Below, piece after piece: positions 52,407 to 61,384 of a stretch of DNA of 64,000 nucleotides. Below the pieces are notes generated by a model, which saw only the letters and a program-made list of their open reading frames with translations, was not told where the DNA came from and made no database searches. The stretch spans positions 1,054,001-1,118,000 of the forward strand of contig NZ_CP095482.1 of NCBI RefSeq assembly GCF_023028225.1, in the 5' to 3' direction. This DNA is from Halorientalis litorea (lineage in GTDB: Archaea > Halobacteriota > Halobacteria > Halobacteriales > Haloarculaceae). Positions within the stretch are counted from its first letter, which is position 1. Each line of letters opens with the position of its first letter. A program made the translations under genes and the position numbers.

Positions 52407-52594
52407 GTGTTCTCTCGTTCGTCCTCTTTGATGTCTTTGAGTTTGTCGAGGAGTTCGTCGTTACTAGCACTGAACTCGTACTCGACGTCGCCCTCGTGTG
52501 TGTTCTCGGCTGTGGATACGCCGTCGTCGCCGTCGAAATCAGTGTCGTACTCCTGATTGTCCTGTTCGGACTCGTCGTAGCTCCCGAACCCCAT
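52403..52594 (-). CDS. DUF5786 small acidic protein
   Basis: 63 residues, MGFGSYDESEQDNQEYDTDF then an acidic Asp/Glu-rich middle and a charged helix at the end (NDELLDKLKDIKEDERENT). Typical of haloarchaeal DUF5786; probably disordered except the tail. The stop overlaps the DUF99 start by four bases. It is the first gene of the minus-strand run. Confidence 0.82.
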   Translation of the reverse strand: MGFGSYDESEQDNQEYDTDFDGDDGVSTAENTHEGDVEYEFSASNDELLDKLKDIKEDERENT

Positions 52595-52672
52595 GTCTGT
52601 TCATTACAGTTGCACGCCTAAAAGTATCCCGCCGCCCGGTACCCTGATGGGCATCCCGGCCGAGACACGGAT

Positions 52673-53284
52673 ATGGACGTGACGAACGTAACCGCGGGAG
52701 CCGAGACGTTCACCTGCAACGCGTACCTCGCGCACGGGGACCGCTCCGTCCTCGTCGACGCGGGGATGATGGACGGTGTCGTCGACGTGGTCCGCGACCA
52801 CACCGACACGCTCGACGCAGTCGTTCTCACCCACCAGCACGGCGACCACGTCGGGCAACTCGACGCCGTCCTCGACGCCTTCGACGCCGACCTGTACGCC
52901 TACGCCGACCACCCGCGGCAGACGGTCGAACTGAACGACGGCGACCAAGTGTTCGTCGGCGACGAAGCCTGCGACGTGGTGTACACGCCGGGCCACGCCG
53001 ACGACCACGTCTCCCTCGTGGGTGAGGTGAGTCTGTTCAGTGGCGACGTGGTCGTCCACGACGACGGCGCGTTCGACTACGGGTCGTTCGGCCGGACGGA
53101 CATGGCCGGGCAGTCCCGCGAGCGACTCGTCGAGAGCATCCGCGAGTTACTGGACCGGCTTCCCGAGGGTATCGAACACATGTACGCAGGGCACGGGGAC
53201 ACCTTCCACGGCGACGTGCGCGACGTGATAGAGACGGCACTCGAGCGGGCAGAAAAGCGCGAGCCGAAGTATCCGGACGAGTGA
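52673..53284 (+). CDS. MBL-fold metallo-hydrolase
   Basis: 203 residues. Zinc site THQHGDH (53-59), with YTPGHADDH later, SLFSGDVVVHDDGAFDYGSF and YAGHGD. This is the glyoxalase-II-like subclass; the substrate cannot be deduced. It begins MDVTNVTAGAETF and stands alone, divergent from the DUF5786 run. Confidence 0.88.
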   Translation: MDVTNVTAGAETFTCNAYLAHGDRSVLVDAGMMDGVVDVVRDHTDTLDAVVLTHQHGDHVGQLDAVLDAFDADLYAYADHPRQTVELNDGDQVFVGDEACDVVYTPGHADDHVSLVGEVSLFSGDVVVHDDGAFDYGSFGRTDMAGQSRERLVESIRELLDRLPEGIEHMYAGHGDTFHGDVRDVIETALERAEKREPKYPDE

Positions 53285-53293
53285 ATCCGGAGT

Positions 53294-53443
53294 TCAGGCG
53301 GTGTTGCGTTCGCGGTTCTTCGGTCGAAGGTTGCCGTAGCCACACTTCCGGCAGCGGTCGGCCCGGCCGGGGTTGCGCGCGTTACACCGCATGCAAATCA
53401 TCTTCGCGAGGATTCGGTCCTCTGCCGCCTCGAACGTAGCCAT
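53294..53443 (-). CDS. rpl40e: 50S ribosomal protein L40e
   Basis: 49 residues with one zinc ribbon: C-x2-C (ICMRCN) and C-x2-C (DRCRKCGY). [20 protein letters not shown] and [20 protein letters not shown] match archaeal L40e. Very basic for a haloarchaeal protein, as expected of a ribosomal protein. Convergent with the MBL-fold gene. Confidence 0.94.
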   Translation of the reverse strand: MATFEAAEDRILAKMICMRCNARNPGRADRCRKCGYGNLRPKNRERNTA

Positions 53444-53529
53444 ACCTCCGGGTTTCGCCCGCCGCGGTTTAAGATTTCCGAGTCGGACGGACAGGGAGAG
53501 TTTTGTGGACCGGTCTCGTACGCCGGGGC

Positions 53530-54573
53530 ATGTTGTTCGACAGACTGGCCGACCTATCGCTGACGGTCGAGTCAGTGACGCTCTCGGGGCACGAGCGGGA
53601 CACGTCGAGCGGGTTCGCGCGCGCGACGACAACCGTGTCCCTGCACGGTGCGGACGAGACGGGGCGCGGCGAGGACGTGACATACGAGACAGACCTCCAC
53701 GAGGAGTTCCGAGCCGCCGGGCCGCCGACCCTCGCCGGTGAGTACACGATAGCCGAGTTCTCCGACGTGGTCGGCGAGCGCGACCTGTTCCCCTCGGCAC
53801 CCGAGCGCGAAGATTTCCGACACTACCGGCAGTGGGCTTTCGAGAGCGCGGCACTCGATTTGGCACTCAAGCAGGCCGACACGGACCTCGCGTCGGCACT
53901 CGGTCGGTCCTACGACCCCGTCGAGTTCGTCGTCAGCACCCGCCTCGGCGACCCGCCGACGACCGACCGACTGGAGCGACTGCTCGCCGAGTACCCGGAC
54001 GCGGCGTTCAAACTCGACCCGACGACGGAGTGGAGCCGCGAGTTGGCCGACGACGTGGCGGCACTCGCCCCCGTCCGCATCCTCGATTTGAAAGGGCAGT
54101 ACGAGGGCACGGAGGTTGACTCCCCGGCGGACCCCGACCTCTACCGGACGGTGGCGGCGGTGTTCCCCGACGCCGTGCTGGAGGACCCCGCGCTGACGGA
54201 CGAGACGGAGGCGATACTGGCGGACTACGAGGACAGGGTGTCGTGGGACGCGCCGATTACCGGCGTCGAGAGCGTCCGCGAGTTGCCCTTCCAGCCCTCG
54301 TGGCTGAACATCAAGCCCTCGCGGTTCGGGAGTCTCGAATCCCTGCTCGACACCATCGAGTACTGCAGACGGCGGGACGTGACCCTCTACGGCGGCGGCC
54401 AGTTCGAACTCGGCGTCGGTCGCCAGCACCTCCACGCGCTGGCCTCGCTGTTCTACCCCGGGAGTCCGAACGACGTGGCTCCCGGCGGTTACAACGACCC
54501 GGAGGTGCCCCCGGACCTGCCGGAGAGCCCACTCGACCCACCGGAGGACCCGAGCGGTTTCGAGTGGGGCTGA
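53530..54573 (+). CDS. Enolase-superfamily (mandelate racemase / OSBS-like) protein
   Basis: 347 residues from [20 protein letters not shown]. The C-terminal barrel shows the acidic metal ligands of the superfamily: RILDLKGQ (Asp), VLEDPALTD (Glu) and [10 protein letters not shown] (Lys). N-terminal capping domain is reduced. The Lys in AAFKLDPT may be the catalytic base. No specific substrate can be named; such proteins are conserved in haloarchaea. A Pro-rich acidic tail ends the chain. Upstream in-frame start is rejected because the first nine codons are not conserved. Confidence 0.82.
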   Translation: MLFDRLADLSLTVESVTLSGHERDTSSGFARATTTVSLHGADETGRGEDVTYETDLHEEFRAAGPPTLAGEYTIAEFSDVVGERDLFPSAPEREDFRHYRQWAFESAALDLALKQADTDLASALGRSYDPVEFVVSTRLGDPPTTDRLERLLAEYPDAAFKLDPTTEWSRELADDVAALAPVRILDLKGQYEGTEVDSPADPDLYRTVAAVFPDAVLEDPALTDETEAILADYEDRVSWDAPITGVESVRELPFQPSWLNIKPSRFGSLESLLDTIEYCRRRDVTLYGGGQFELGVGRQHLHALASLFYPGSPNDVAPGGYNDPEVPPDLPESPLDPPEDPSGFEWG

Positions 54574-54577
54574 CCCG

Positions 54578-55096
54578 TCACTCCGAGACGAGGTAGTCGT
54601 CCTGCACGGCGACGATTTCGGTCGAGTCGGTACACTCGGCGTACCGGGCGAGCGGTTCGTCGTTGAGTTCGAGGAAGGTGTGGCCCCAGGTGAACTTCGA
54701 GAGGATGTCCTCGGCCTGTTCGCGCGCGCCGAGGATACAGAGCGCGCCGGCGAACGCCTCGACGGTACTCAACTCGAAGGCCGTCCCGTAGTTCACGGGG
54801 TTGCCCGCGACGAGGAAGGGGAGCGAGCGGTGGATACCTTCGAGGTCGAAGGCCTCGCGTTCAGCCGTCTCCCACGAGCAGTCGAGCGCGACGAGTCGGC
54901 CGTGGCGGGCACCCGACCCGACGGCGTCGGCGGGCGAGAGGGCGGTGTCGGCGAAGGGGTTGAGGACGATGCCGGGCGGCGTCGCCAGCGTCGAGCGGTG
55001 TAACTCGGCACGGTCGAACCGGGCGAGTTTGCGAGCACTGCACTTCTCGGGGTCGTCGTCGCCCTCGTAGCGGACGTGCAGGCCGAACTGGTCCAT
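54578..55096 (-). CDS. tsr3: Tsr3-type 16S rRNA aminocarboxypropyltransferase (DUF367)
   Basis: 172 residues. Motifs: [48 protein letters not shown] and [10 protein letters not shown]. Tsr3 transfers the aminocarboxypropyl group from SAM to the hypermodified uridine in helix 31 of small-subunit rRNA, a late step in ribosome assembly. Convergent with the enolase-like gene, divergent from the peroxiredoxin. Confidence 0.93.
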   Translation of the reverse strand: MDQFGLHVRYEGDDDPEKCSARKLARFDRAELHRSTLATPPGIVLNPFADTALSPADAVGSGARHGRLVALDCSWETAEREAFDLEGIHRSLPFLVAGNPVNYGTAFELSTVEAFAGALCILGAREQAEDILSKFTWGHTFLELNDEPLARYAECTDSTEIVAVQDDYLVSE

Positions 55097-55118
55097 CGGT
55101 GGATAGAACGCCGTCAGG

Positions 55119-55125
55119 CTTTAAG
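55119..55125 (+). promoter_or_regulatory. TATA box of the peroxiredoxin gene
   Basis: CTTTAAG about 28 bases before the GTG at 55150. This spacing supports the GTG as start of a leaderless transcript; an in-frame GTG at 55099 would lie upstream of the box. Confidence 0.55.
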
Positions 55126-55149
55126 TCCCTTGCAGTTTTCCGTGGACGT

Positions 55150-56661
55150 GTGCTTGGCGAAGGGACGGACGCACCGACGTTCACGCTCCCGGGTGTGGTG
55201 GACGGCGCGCCCCGTGACGTGGATATAGACGACTACCTCGGGAGGAACATCCTCGTGCTGGCGTTCTACCCGGCGGATTTCAGCCCCGCCTGTGACGAGG
55301 ACACCTGTGACCTGACCGAGCTAGACCTGTTCACGATGCAACAGGACGTGGAAGTCTTCGCCATCAGTCCGGACAGCGTGTTCAGCCACAAGCGGTTCGC
55401 CGAGGAGTACTCGCTGTCGACCCCGCTGTTGAGCGACTCACACGGCGAGGTTATCGAGCAGTACGGCGTCGGCCTCGACAGCGACCAGTTGCTCGCGAAG
55501 CGGGCCGTCTTCGTCATCGACCAAGAGGGTGTCATCCAGTACACGTGGTCCACCGACGACATGCGACGGCTACCGAACGCCGACAAGGTTCGCGAGGCGG
55601 TGTCGGCCATCGGCGGCGACTCGACGGCCGTCGGCCGCTACCGTGTCGGCCACGCCCACTACATCGAGGGACGGCGTGCATTCACGAGCGCGATGAACAG
55701 CTACGAGGACCGGGACTGGCTCATCGCACAGGGCGACTTCGAGCGTGCGATGGAGGAGTTTCAGGAGGCCTCCGACCAGTTCCAGAGTGCCGTCCGGTTC
55801 GCCGAGTCCGAGGAGTTGGAGTTCGGGTTCACGCGCGCACAGGAGAAAGCGACAGCACTCTGGCAGGCCGCCGAGTGGCTGTCCGAGTCCGCAAACCAGT
55901 TCTCCAGCGGGGACGGCGAGGAAGGCGACGAACTCAGGAAAGACGCCGAGTCACCGCTGATGACTGCCCGCGACATCGGCGAACCCCCTGACCCGGACGA
56001 CATACAGGTCGACGGGGAGAGCGACGACACACCCGCGGACTCGCCGGACCCGGACGACGAAGCCACGGCCGGAGCCACCACCGAGGACGAAGACACCCAC
56101 ATCGCGGAGGAGTCCGACGGCGACGAACCGGCGGACGAGGACATCGAACAGCCGACCAACCCCGCCGACGACGAGGACACCGCCACGCCGGGCGGGGACA
56201 TCGAGGACGAGGGCGCGGACGACGACATCAACGCGGCCGTCCAAGAGGTCGAAGCGGAACTACAGGGCGACGAGGAGACCGACCCGCCAGCCACGGACGA
56301 GGATACCTCGCCTCCGGAAGAGGATGGCCAACGAGAGGGCGCGGACGACGACATCAACGCGGCCGTCCAAGAGGTCGAAGCGGAACTACAGGGCGACGAC
56401 GCGGGTGACGACGACACGGACGCCCCGGACGACGGTGGCGGCGTGACGATAGACGACACCGGACCCGTGGATACCGCGGACGACGACGTGACCGTCTCCG
56501 GAATCGAAGTCGGCGACGACGACACAGTGGACACCAACGGGAGCGAGACGGTGACCCCCGAGACGGCCGACGGGGACAGTGCCGACGGGACGGCGGCTGA
56601 CGACGCGGAGGACGGGAGCGACGAGGACATCGAACTCGACCTCGACGACCCCACCGAGTGA
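55150..56661 (+). CDS. Peroxiredoxin with long acidic C-terminal extension
   Basis: 503 residues. Residues 1-150 are a peroxiredoxin: GEGTDAPTFTLPG, YPADFSPACDEDTCDL with peroxidatic Cys48 and Cys53 five residues on (BCP-like), and VFAISPDSVFSHK. Residues 165-250 are helical (YEDRDWLIAQGDFERAMEEF). Residues 255-503 are Asp/Glu/Thr-rich and probably disordered, carrying a repeated 21-residue segment (EGADDDINAAVQEVEAELQG). The family is usually 150-220 residues, so the tail more than doubles it. The tail may tether or solubilise; function unknown. Confidence 0.88.
   Translation: MLGEGTDAPTFTLPGVVDGAPRDVDIDDYLGRNILVLAFYPADFSPACDEDTCDLTELDLFTMQQDVEVFAISPDSVFSHKRFAEEYSLSTPLLSDSHGEVIEQYGVGLDSDQLLAKRAVFVIDQEGVIQYTWSTDDMRRLPNADKVREAVSAIGGDSTAVGRYRVGHAHYIEGRRAFTSAMNSYEDRDWLIAQGDFERAMEEFQEASDQFQSAVRFAESEELEFGFTRAQEKATALWQAAEWLSESANQFSSGDGEEGDELRKDAESPLMTARDIGEPPDPDDIQVDGESDDTPADSPDPDDEATAGATTEDEDTHIAEESDGDEPADEDIEQPTNPADDEDTATPGGDIEDEGADDDINAAVQEVEAELQGDEETDPPATDEDTSPPEEDGQREGADDDINAAVQEVEAELQGDDAGDDDTDAPDDGGGVTIDDTGPVDTADDDVTVSGIEVGDDDTVDTNGSETVTPETADGDSADGTAADDAEDGSDEDIELDLDDPTE
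56209..56399 (+). repeat. Perfect 65-bp direct repeat in the peroxiredoxin tail
   Basis: Bases 56209-56273 and 56335-56399 are identical over 65 bp, separated by 61 bp, and both encode EGADDDINAAVQEVEAELQG. Perfect identity with no silent change means a recent duplication or gene conversion. Confidence 0.9.
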
Positions 56662-56706
56662 GTCGGGGACCGCGGGTTTTTGCCGTCGGGCGGTCGTACG
56701 TCACGT

Positions 56707-57045
56707 ATGCCAGACCGCGCGGCGACGGCCCGGGCGTACTACGAGGCCCTCGACGGCGACGACTACGAGTTGCTCACCGAGATACTCACGCCGGAGTTCG
56801 TCCACCACCGGCCCGACCGGACCATCGACGGCCGGGACCGGTTCGTCGAGTTCATGCGCGAGGGCCGACCCACGAAGGACACGACCCACCCGCTGGACGC
56901 GGTGTTTACCGCGACCGGGGACGCGGGCGACGTGGCGGTCCGGGGCCGCCTCCTCGCCCCGGACGGGGCCGAGATGGCGTCGTTCGTGGACATCTTTTCC
57001 TTCGAGGGTGAAAGAATAGCGAGCGTCGATACCTTCACGCAGTAG
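56707..57045 (+). CDS. SnoaL-like/NTF2-fold protein
   Basis: 112 residues from MPDRAATARAYYEALDGDDY. The fold signature is a helix followed by curved strands: YELLTEILTPEFVHHRPDRTIDGRDRFVEFMREGRP, ending IFSFEGERIASVDTFTQ. Small polyketide-cyclase-like proteins of this kind have diverse or unknown roles. An upstream in-frame start is rejected because it lies within the peroxiredoxin end. Confidence 0.83.
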   Translation: MPDRAATARAYYEALDGDDYELLTEILTPEFVHHRPDRTIDGRDRFVEFMREGRPTKDTTHPLDAVFTATGDAGDVAVRGRLLAPDGAEMASFVDIFSFEGERIASVDTFTQ

Positions 57046-57072
57046 CCGGCCGGTCGGACCCGCGGGAAGCGG

Positions 57073-58455
57073 TTACTCCCGGTCGCCAGCACCGAGCGCG
57101 CTCTCGCCGACCGGGTCGTGGCCGGCGATGACCTCCTGCCCGCCCATGTACGGGCGGAGCGGTTCGGGGAGTGTGACGGTGCCGTCCTCGTTCTGGTAGT
57201 ATTCGAGGATTGCGACCATCGTTCGCGGGACGGCCAGTCCCGACCCGTTGAGCGTGTGGAGGTAGTCGGCCGACTCGTGGCGTTCGGGACGGTAGCGCAA
57301 ACCCGCGCGTCGAGCCTGGAACGCCTCGAAGTTCGACACCGAGGAGACCTCCAGCCAGCGACCACCCTCCTCGGGGCCGTCCTCCATGTCGTCGCCGGGT
57401 GCCCACACCTCGATGTCGTACTTCTTGGCCTGTGTAAAGCCCATGTCGCCGGTACACATCTCCAGCACGCGGTAGGGGAGGCCCAGTCGTTCGAGGACCG
57501 CCTCGGCCTCACCGAGCAACCCCTCCATTCGGTCGTAGCTGTCCTCGGGGCGGACGAAGTTGACGAGTTCGACTTTGTTGAACTGGTGGACGCGGACGAT
57601 GCCGCGGGTCTCGGTGCCGTGTTCGCCCGCTTCCCGCCGGAAGTTCGGGGTGTACGCCTGGTGTTTGACCGGCAGGTCGTCGTCCAGCAGAATCTCGTCG
57701 CGGTACATGTTCGTGACGGGGACTTCCGCCGTCGGGAGGAGCCACAGGTCCTCGTCGTCGTACGGTTCGTCGTTGTCGCCGCCGATGCGGTAGGCGTCCT
57801 CGACGAACTTCGGGAACTGGCCGGTGCCCTCCATCGACTGGCTGTTGACCGGGATGGGCGGCACGATGTCGGTGTACCCCTGCTCGCGGTGGACGTCGAG
57901 CATGAACTGGATGAGCGCGTGTTCGAGTCGCGCCCCGTCGCCCTGCAAGAAGTAGAAGCCGCCGCCGGTCACCTTCGCGCCGCGCTCGAAGTTCAGGATG
58001 TCGAGGTCCTCGCCCAAGTCGTAGTGGGGCGTCACCGCGTCGGGTAGGTCCCGGAGCGAGTCGAAGCCCTCGCGGTAGGCCTCGACGTTGTCGCTCTCGT
58101 CGTCGCCGACCGGCGCGTCTTCGTGGGGTATCTGTGGCAGTTCGAGCAGGGCCGCTTCGAGTTCGGCTTCGAGTTCGTCGGCGCGTTCCTCGACCGCTTC
58201 GAGTTCGGCTTTCAGTTCCTGCGAGCGGTCGATGGCCTCCTGTGCCGCCTCCTCGTCGCCCTCGCGTTTGAGTTTCCCGATGCGCTCGCTGACCTCGTTG
58301 CGCTCGTGGCGCAGGTCGTCGCCCTCTGCCTTCAGGTCGCGCCACTCCGCGTCGATGTCGAGTACCCGGTCCACGTCCACGCCCGTGACGCCTTTCTTCG
58401 CGACGGCGTCGCGCACGGTGTCGGGATTCTCCCGGAGGAACTGCCGGCTAATCAT
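57073..58455 (-). CDS. serS: Seryl-tRNA synthetase
   Basis: 460 residues from [20 protein letters not shown]. An N-terminal coiled coil (about 25-110) binds tRNA-Ser; the class II core shows [23 protein letters not shown]-like [26 protein letters not shown] and the motif 3 [16 protein letters not shown]. The first nine codons of a longer frame are dropped since MISRQFL is the usual beginning. Same strand as the cold-shock gene upstream. Confidence 0.96.
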   Translation of the reverse strand: MISRQFLRENPDTVRDAVAKKGVTGVDVDRVLDIDAEWRDLKAEGDDLRHERNEVSERIGKLKREGDEEAAQEAIDRSQELKAELEAVEERADELEAELEAALLELPQIPHEDAPVGDDESDNVEAYREGFDSLRDLPDAVTPHYDLGEDLDILNFERGAKVTGGGFYFLQGDGARLEHALIQFMLDVHREQGYTDIVPPIPVNSQSMEGTGQFPKFVEDAYRIGGDNDEPYDDEDLWLLPTAEVPVTNMYRDEILLDDDLPVKHQAYTPNFRREAGEHGTETRGIVRVHQFNKVELVNFVRPEDSYDRMEGLLGEAEAVLERLGLPYRVLEMCTGDMGFTQAKKYDIEVWAPGDDMEDGPEEGGRWLEVSSVSNFEAFQARRAGLRYRPERHESADYLHTLNGSGLAVPRTMVAILEYYQNEDGTVTLPEPLRPYMGGQEVIAGHDPVGESALGAGDRE

Positions 58456-58576
58456 GCCCGAGCGTTCCGCCCGACGTGGCAAAACCGTGTCGCTCTCCGG
58501 TGTCGCGCGGTTTCGAGGGGCGGTCGCACTGCTCGGGGTGGTTGCACTCGGTAAAGGTCGCGGTCAGAAACGTCCG

Positions 58577-58771
58577 TCAGTTACGGACGAGGTTCGTCGC
58601 GCGGGGGCCCTTGTCGGCCTGTTCGATGTCGAATTCGACTTCCTGTCCTTCCTCGAGGTCCGGGCCGCCAACGTCTTCCATGTGGAAGAAAACGTCCTCG
58701 TCCGCGTCCTCTGTCTCGATGAAACCGTAGCCGCCTGTGTCGTTGAAGAAATCAACCGTACCGTTTGCCAT
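58577..58771 (-). CDS. cspA: Cold-shock domain protein
   Basis: 64 residues. RNP1-like GYGFIETEDADEDVFFHMED and MANGTVDFFNDTGG show the cold-shock OB fold; acidic, as usual for haloarchaea. It probably acts as an RNA chaperone. TATA-like GATAAG on the opposite strand (58799-58804) is about 30 bases before the ATG, so the message is likely leaderless. Confidence 0.95.
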   Translation of the reverse strand: MANGTVDFFNDTGGYGFIETEDADEDVFFHMEDVGGPDLEEGQEVEFDIEQADKGPRATNLVRN

Positions 58772-58938
58772 TGCCTTTGTCTGGAACAGCGGGGGAGGGA
58801 TAAGGGTTCCGAGAGTCGCGGTACCACGGGGCGAGAGTGAGCGTGTGGCGTGGATTCGGCCGGTTCGAGGGTGACCGAGGAGTTCGAGTCGGTCACCGCC
58901 GGCGGTAGCTTATTGCTCGACGGTAGCGATACTCAGCT

Positions 58939-59829
58939 ATGGTAACGCTGGGATTCGTCGGCCTCGGTCGCATGGGCGGGTCGATGGCCACGCACCTCGT
59001 TCGGAACGGCCACGAAGTCGTGGTCTACGACAGCCGACCGGAAGCGGTCGAGGCGATGGCGGCGGCGGGCGCGACCCCGGCCGAGTCCGCCGGGGCCGTC
59101 GGGGACGCGGCCGAGGTCGTCTTCCTCTCGCTGCCCGGCCCGGAGGCGGTGGAGGCCGTCGCCTCGGAACTGGCGGCGACGACAGACGCCGACTCGGTGG
59201 TCGTCGACACGACAACGTCGACGCCGGGGACGACCAGAGCGATAGCGGACCCAGAGTCGGGCCTCGAGGCGACGGTTCTCGGCGCGCCCGTCAGCGGCGG
59301 CGTGTCGGGGGCTGAGGACGGGACGCTCACCGTGATGGTCGGCGGGGACCGCGCGACGTTCGAGGCCTGCCGGGCGTACGTCGACGCCTTCGCCGAGAAC
59401 GTCTTCCACGTCGGGGACGACCCCGGCCACGGGCACGCGGTGAAGTTGCTCAACAACTACCTCTCGGCGACGGCGATGGTCGCCACCTCGGAGGCAGTCG
59501 CCCTCGGACAACGGGCCGGACTGGACATCGAGACGATGTGTGAGATATTCAACGTCAGTTCCGGCCGGAACTCCGCGACGGAGGAGAAGTTCCCGGAGTA
59601 CGTCGCGAACGGCCGCGACGTCGGGTTCGCCATCGAGCTGCTGGCGAAGGACCTCCGTCTCCTCGGCGAGTTCGCCGAGGACAAGCGACTCCCGCTCCTG
59701 CTGGCGGGCGTCGTCAGGAGTCAGGTCGGTCGGACACGGGCGCGGTACGGCGAGGAGGGTGACATGACCGACATCTACGACTACGTTCGCGAAACTACAG
59801 GGGCGGACGAACCGACGGACGCGTCGTGA
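58939..59829 (+). CDS. NAD(P)-dependent beta-hydroxyacid dehydrogenase family protein
   Basis: 296 residues. GFVGLGRMGGSMATHL is the dinucleotide fold, GAPVSGGVSGAEDGTLTVMV the substrate-binding region, and HAVKLLNNYLSATAM holds the catalytic Lys. This is the 3-hydroxyisobutyrate/6-phosphogluconate dehydrogenase superfamily; the substrate is uncertain. The gene starts on a fresh promoter between it and cspA. The convergent CMD gene begins one base after its stop. Confidence 0.9.
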   Translation: MVTLGFVGLGRMGGSMATHLVRNGHEVVVYDSRPEAVEAMAAAGATPAESAGAVGDAAEVVFLSLPGPEAVEAVASELAATTDADSVVVDTTTSTPGTTRAIADPESGLEATVLGAPVSGGVSGAEDGTLTVMVGGDRATFEACRAYVDAFAENVFHVGDDPGHGHAVKLLNNYLSATAMVATSEAVALGQRAGLDIETMCEIFNVSSGRNSATEEKFPEYVANGRDVGFAIELLAKDLRLLGEFAEDKRLPLLLAGVVRSQVGRTRARYGEEGDMTDIYDYVRETTGADEPTDAS

Positions 59830-60375
59830 TTACTCGGGGTCCCACCCGACGAACTCGTCGCCAGCCTCGATTTCGACGCCGAGTGCGTCGATGACCCGGC
59901 CGAGTGCGACGTAGCCCGCCGCCGTCGACGCCGCACCGACGACGGTCTCGGTTCCGAAGTACTCGGTCATCGCCTCGTGGAGGGCGTCGTCGACCCGTCC
60001 CCGAGCGACCGCACGGGTGTAGGCGACGAGTGCGCGTTCCTCGTCGGGGAACGGACTGCGGTCGTCGCGGGCGATGGCGGCGATTTCCGCTGGCGCCAGG
60101 CCCGCGTCACCGGCGACGTTGACGTGCTGTTGCCACTCGTACGCCGAACGAATCTCGGCGGCGACCGTCAGGATGACGATTTCGCGCTGGCGGTCGGTCA
60201 ACCCGGAGTCGTTCCAGAACGCGCCGAGAGCCTCCCGGAAGCCGTGCAGTACCGCTTGGTTGTTGCCGATGGCACTGTACACGTTGACCGTCTTGCCCGG
60301 TTGGAGCGATGAGACGACGAGGTCACGGTAGTCGGGGTCGAGGTCGTCTTGGGTGACATAGGGAACGCGTGCCAT
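59830..60375 (-). CDS. Carboxymuconolactone decarboxylase family protein
   Basis: 181 residues, helical AhpD/CMD fold. The central region is LTVAAEIRSAYEWQQHVNVA; the AhpD Cys-x-x-Cys pair is absent, so peroxidase activity of that type is not expected and decarboxylase-like or unknown chemistry is more likely. The opening MARVPYVTQDDLDPDYRDLV is conserved in this group. It converges on the dehydrogenase without a gap. Confidence 0.85.
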   Translation of the reverse strand: MARVPYVTQDDLDPDYRDLVVSSLQPGKTVNVYSAIGNNQAVLHGFREALGAFWNDSGLTDRQREIVILTVAAEIRSAYEWQQHVNVAGDAGLAPAEIAAIARDDRSPFPDEERALVAYTRAVARGRVDDALHEAMTEYFGTETVVGAASTAAGYVALGRVIDALGVEIEAGDEFVGWDPE

Positions 60376-60480
60376 GGCCGTTGGTCGACGGGGACGGTCA
60401 AAGGCTTTCGTGCCACCGTGGACGCGTCCGTCCCGACCCGCGGGTGTGGATTTAAGCCGCGTGACCGTCGTGTGTCAGGC

Positions 60481-61320
60481 ATGAACAGGACGGACGACTG
60501 GTACGAGGTGACGCGACTGGGCGAGCGCGGGTACAGCATCGACGAAGCCGAAAAGTACGGCTCGTTTCTGATAGCGGGCGACGAGCGGTCGGTCCTCGTG
60601 GACGCGGGTATCGGCGTCGGTGACTTGCGCGGACTGGTCACCGGACTGGTCGACACGCCGATTACGGTCGTACTCACGCACACGCACTGGGACCACATCG
60701 GGGCGGCGGCACAGTTCGACGACGTGCTGGTCAGCCCGCGCGAACTCCCGGCCGACGGCCGCGTGGCCATCGACAGCCTCTCCGAGGAGTTCGTCGACAG
60801 GCCGGCGACGTTCGTGGACCGGTGGCTAGCGGACGGCGGAACGTTCCCGGACGAGTTCGAACCGGAGACGTACGCCGTCGACCCGGCACCGGCGTCGGCG
60901 GTTCCGATGGCGGACGGCATCGACCTCGGTGACCGGACGCTCGACGTGTATCCCCTGCCGGGGCACTCGCCCGGTCACCTCGGCCTCCTCGACCGGGAGG
61001 CGGGCGTGTTCTACGGCGGCGACATCGTCCACATCGACCGGGGCGTGTACCTCATGTTCGAGGACTGTGACTTCGACGAGTACGTCCAGTCGGTCGCCGA
61101 ACTCCTCGACCTGCGCGACGCCGGTGCCTTCGACACGCTCGCGACGAGCCACAACGAAGCACTGTCCGGTGACGACCTCTCGATACTCGACACGCTCTAC
61201 GGCGGCCTCCGGGAGATAGCCGACGGTGAGCGCGACTACTCGGTGGTCGAGACGGACTGGGGCGAGGCGCGCTCGTACCGAATCGGTGACTCGGATGTGC
61301 TGACGAAGACGACGCTGTGA
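60481..61320 (+). CDS. MBL-fold metallo-hydrolase
   Basis: 279 residues from MNRTDDWYEVTRLGERGYSI. Zinc motif LTHTHWDHIG (65-74), then PLPGHSPGHLGLLD and FYGGDIVHIDRGV. A longer frame upstream overlaps the divergent CMD gene and is rejected. It precedes another MBL-fold gene by 64 bases on the same strand, so they may be a tandem pair with related function. Confidence 0.88.
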   Translation: MNRTDDWYEVTRLGERGYSIDEAEKYGSFLIAGDERSVLVDAGIGVGDLRGLVTGLVDTPITVVLTHTHWDHIGAAAQFDDVLVSPRELPADGRVAIDSLSEEFVDRPATFVDRWLADGGTFPDEFEPETYAVDPAPASAVPMADGIDLGDRTLDVYPLPGHSPGHLGLLDREAGVFYGGDIVHIDRGVYLMFEDCDFDEYVQSVAELLDLRDAGAFDTLATSHNEALSGDDLSILDTLYGGLREIADGERDYSVVETDWGEARSYRIGDSDVLTKTTL

Positions 61321-61384
61321 GCGAGACGGCCGCGTCAGTCGGCCCCCCGAACGGCTTTTCTCCCCGGCCGCCAGTGTGAGCAGT

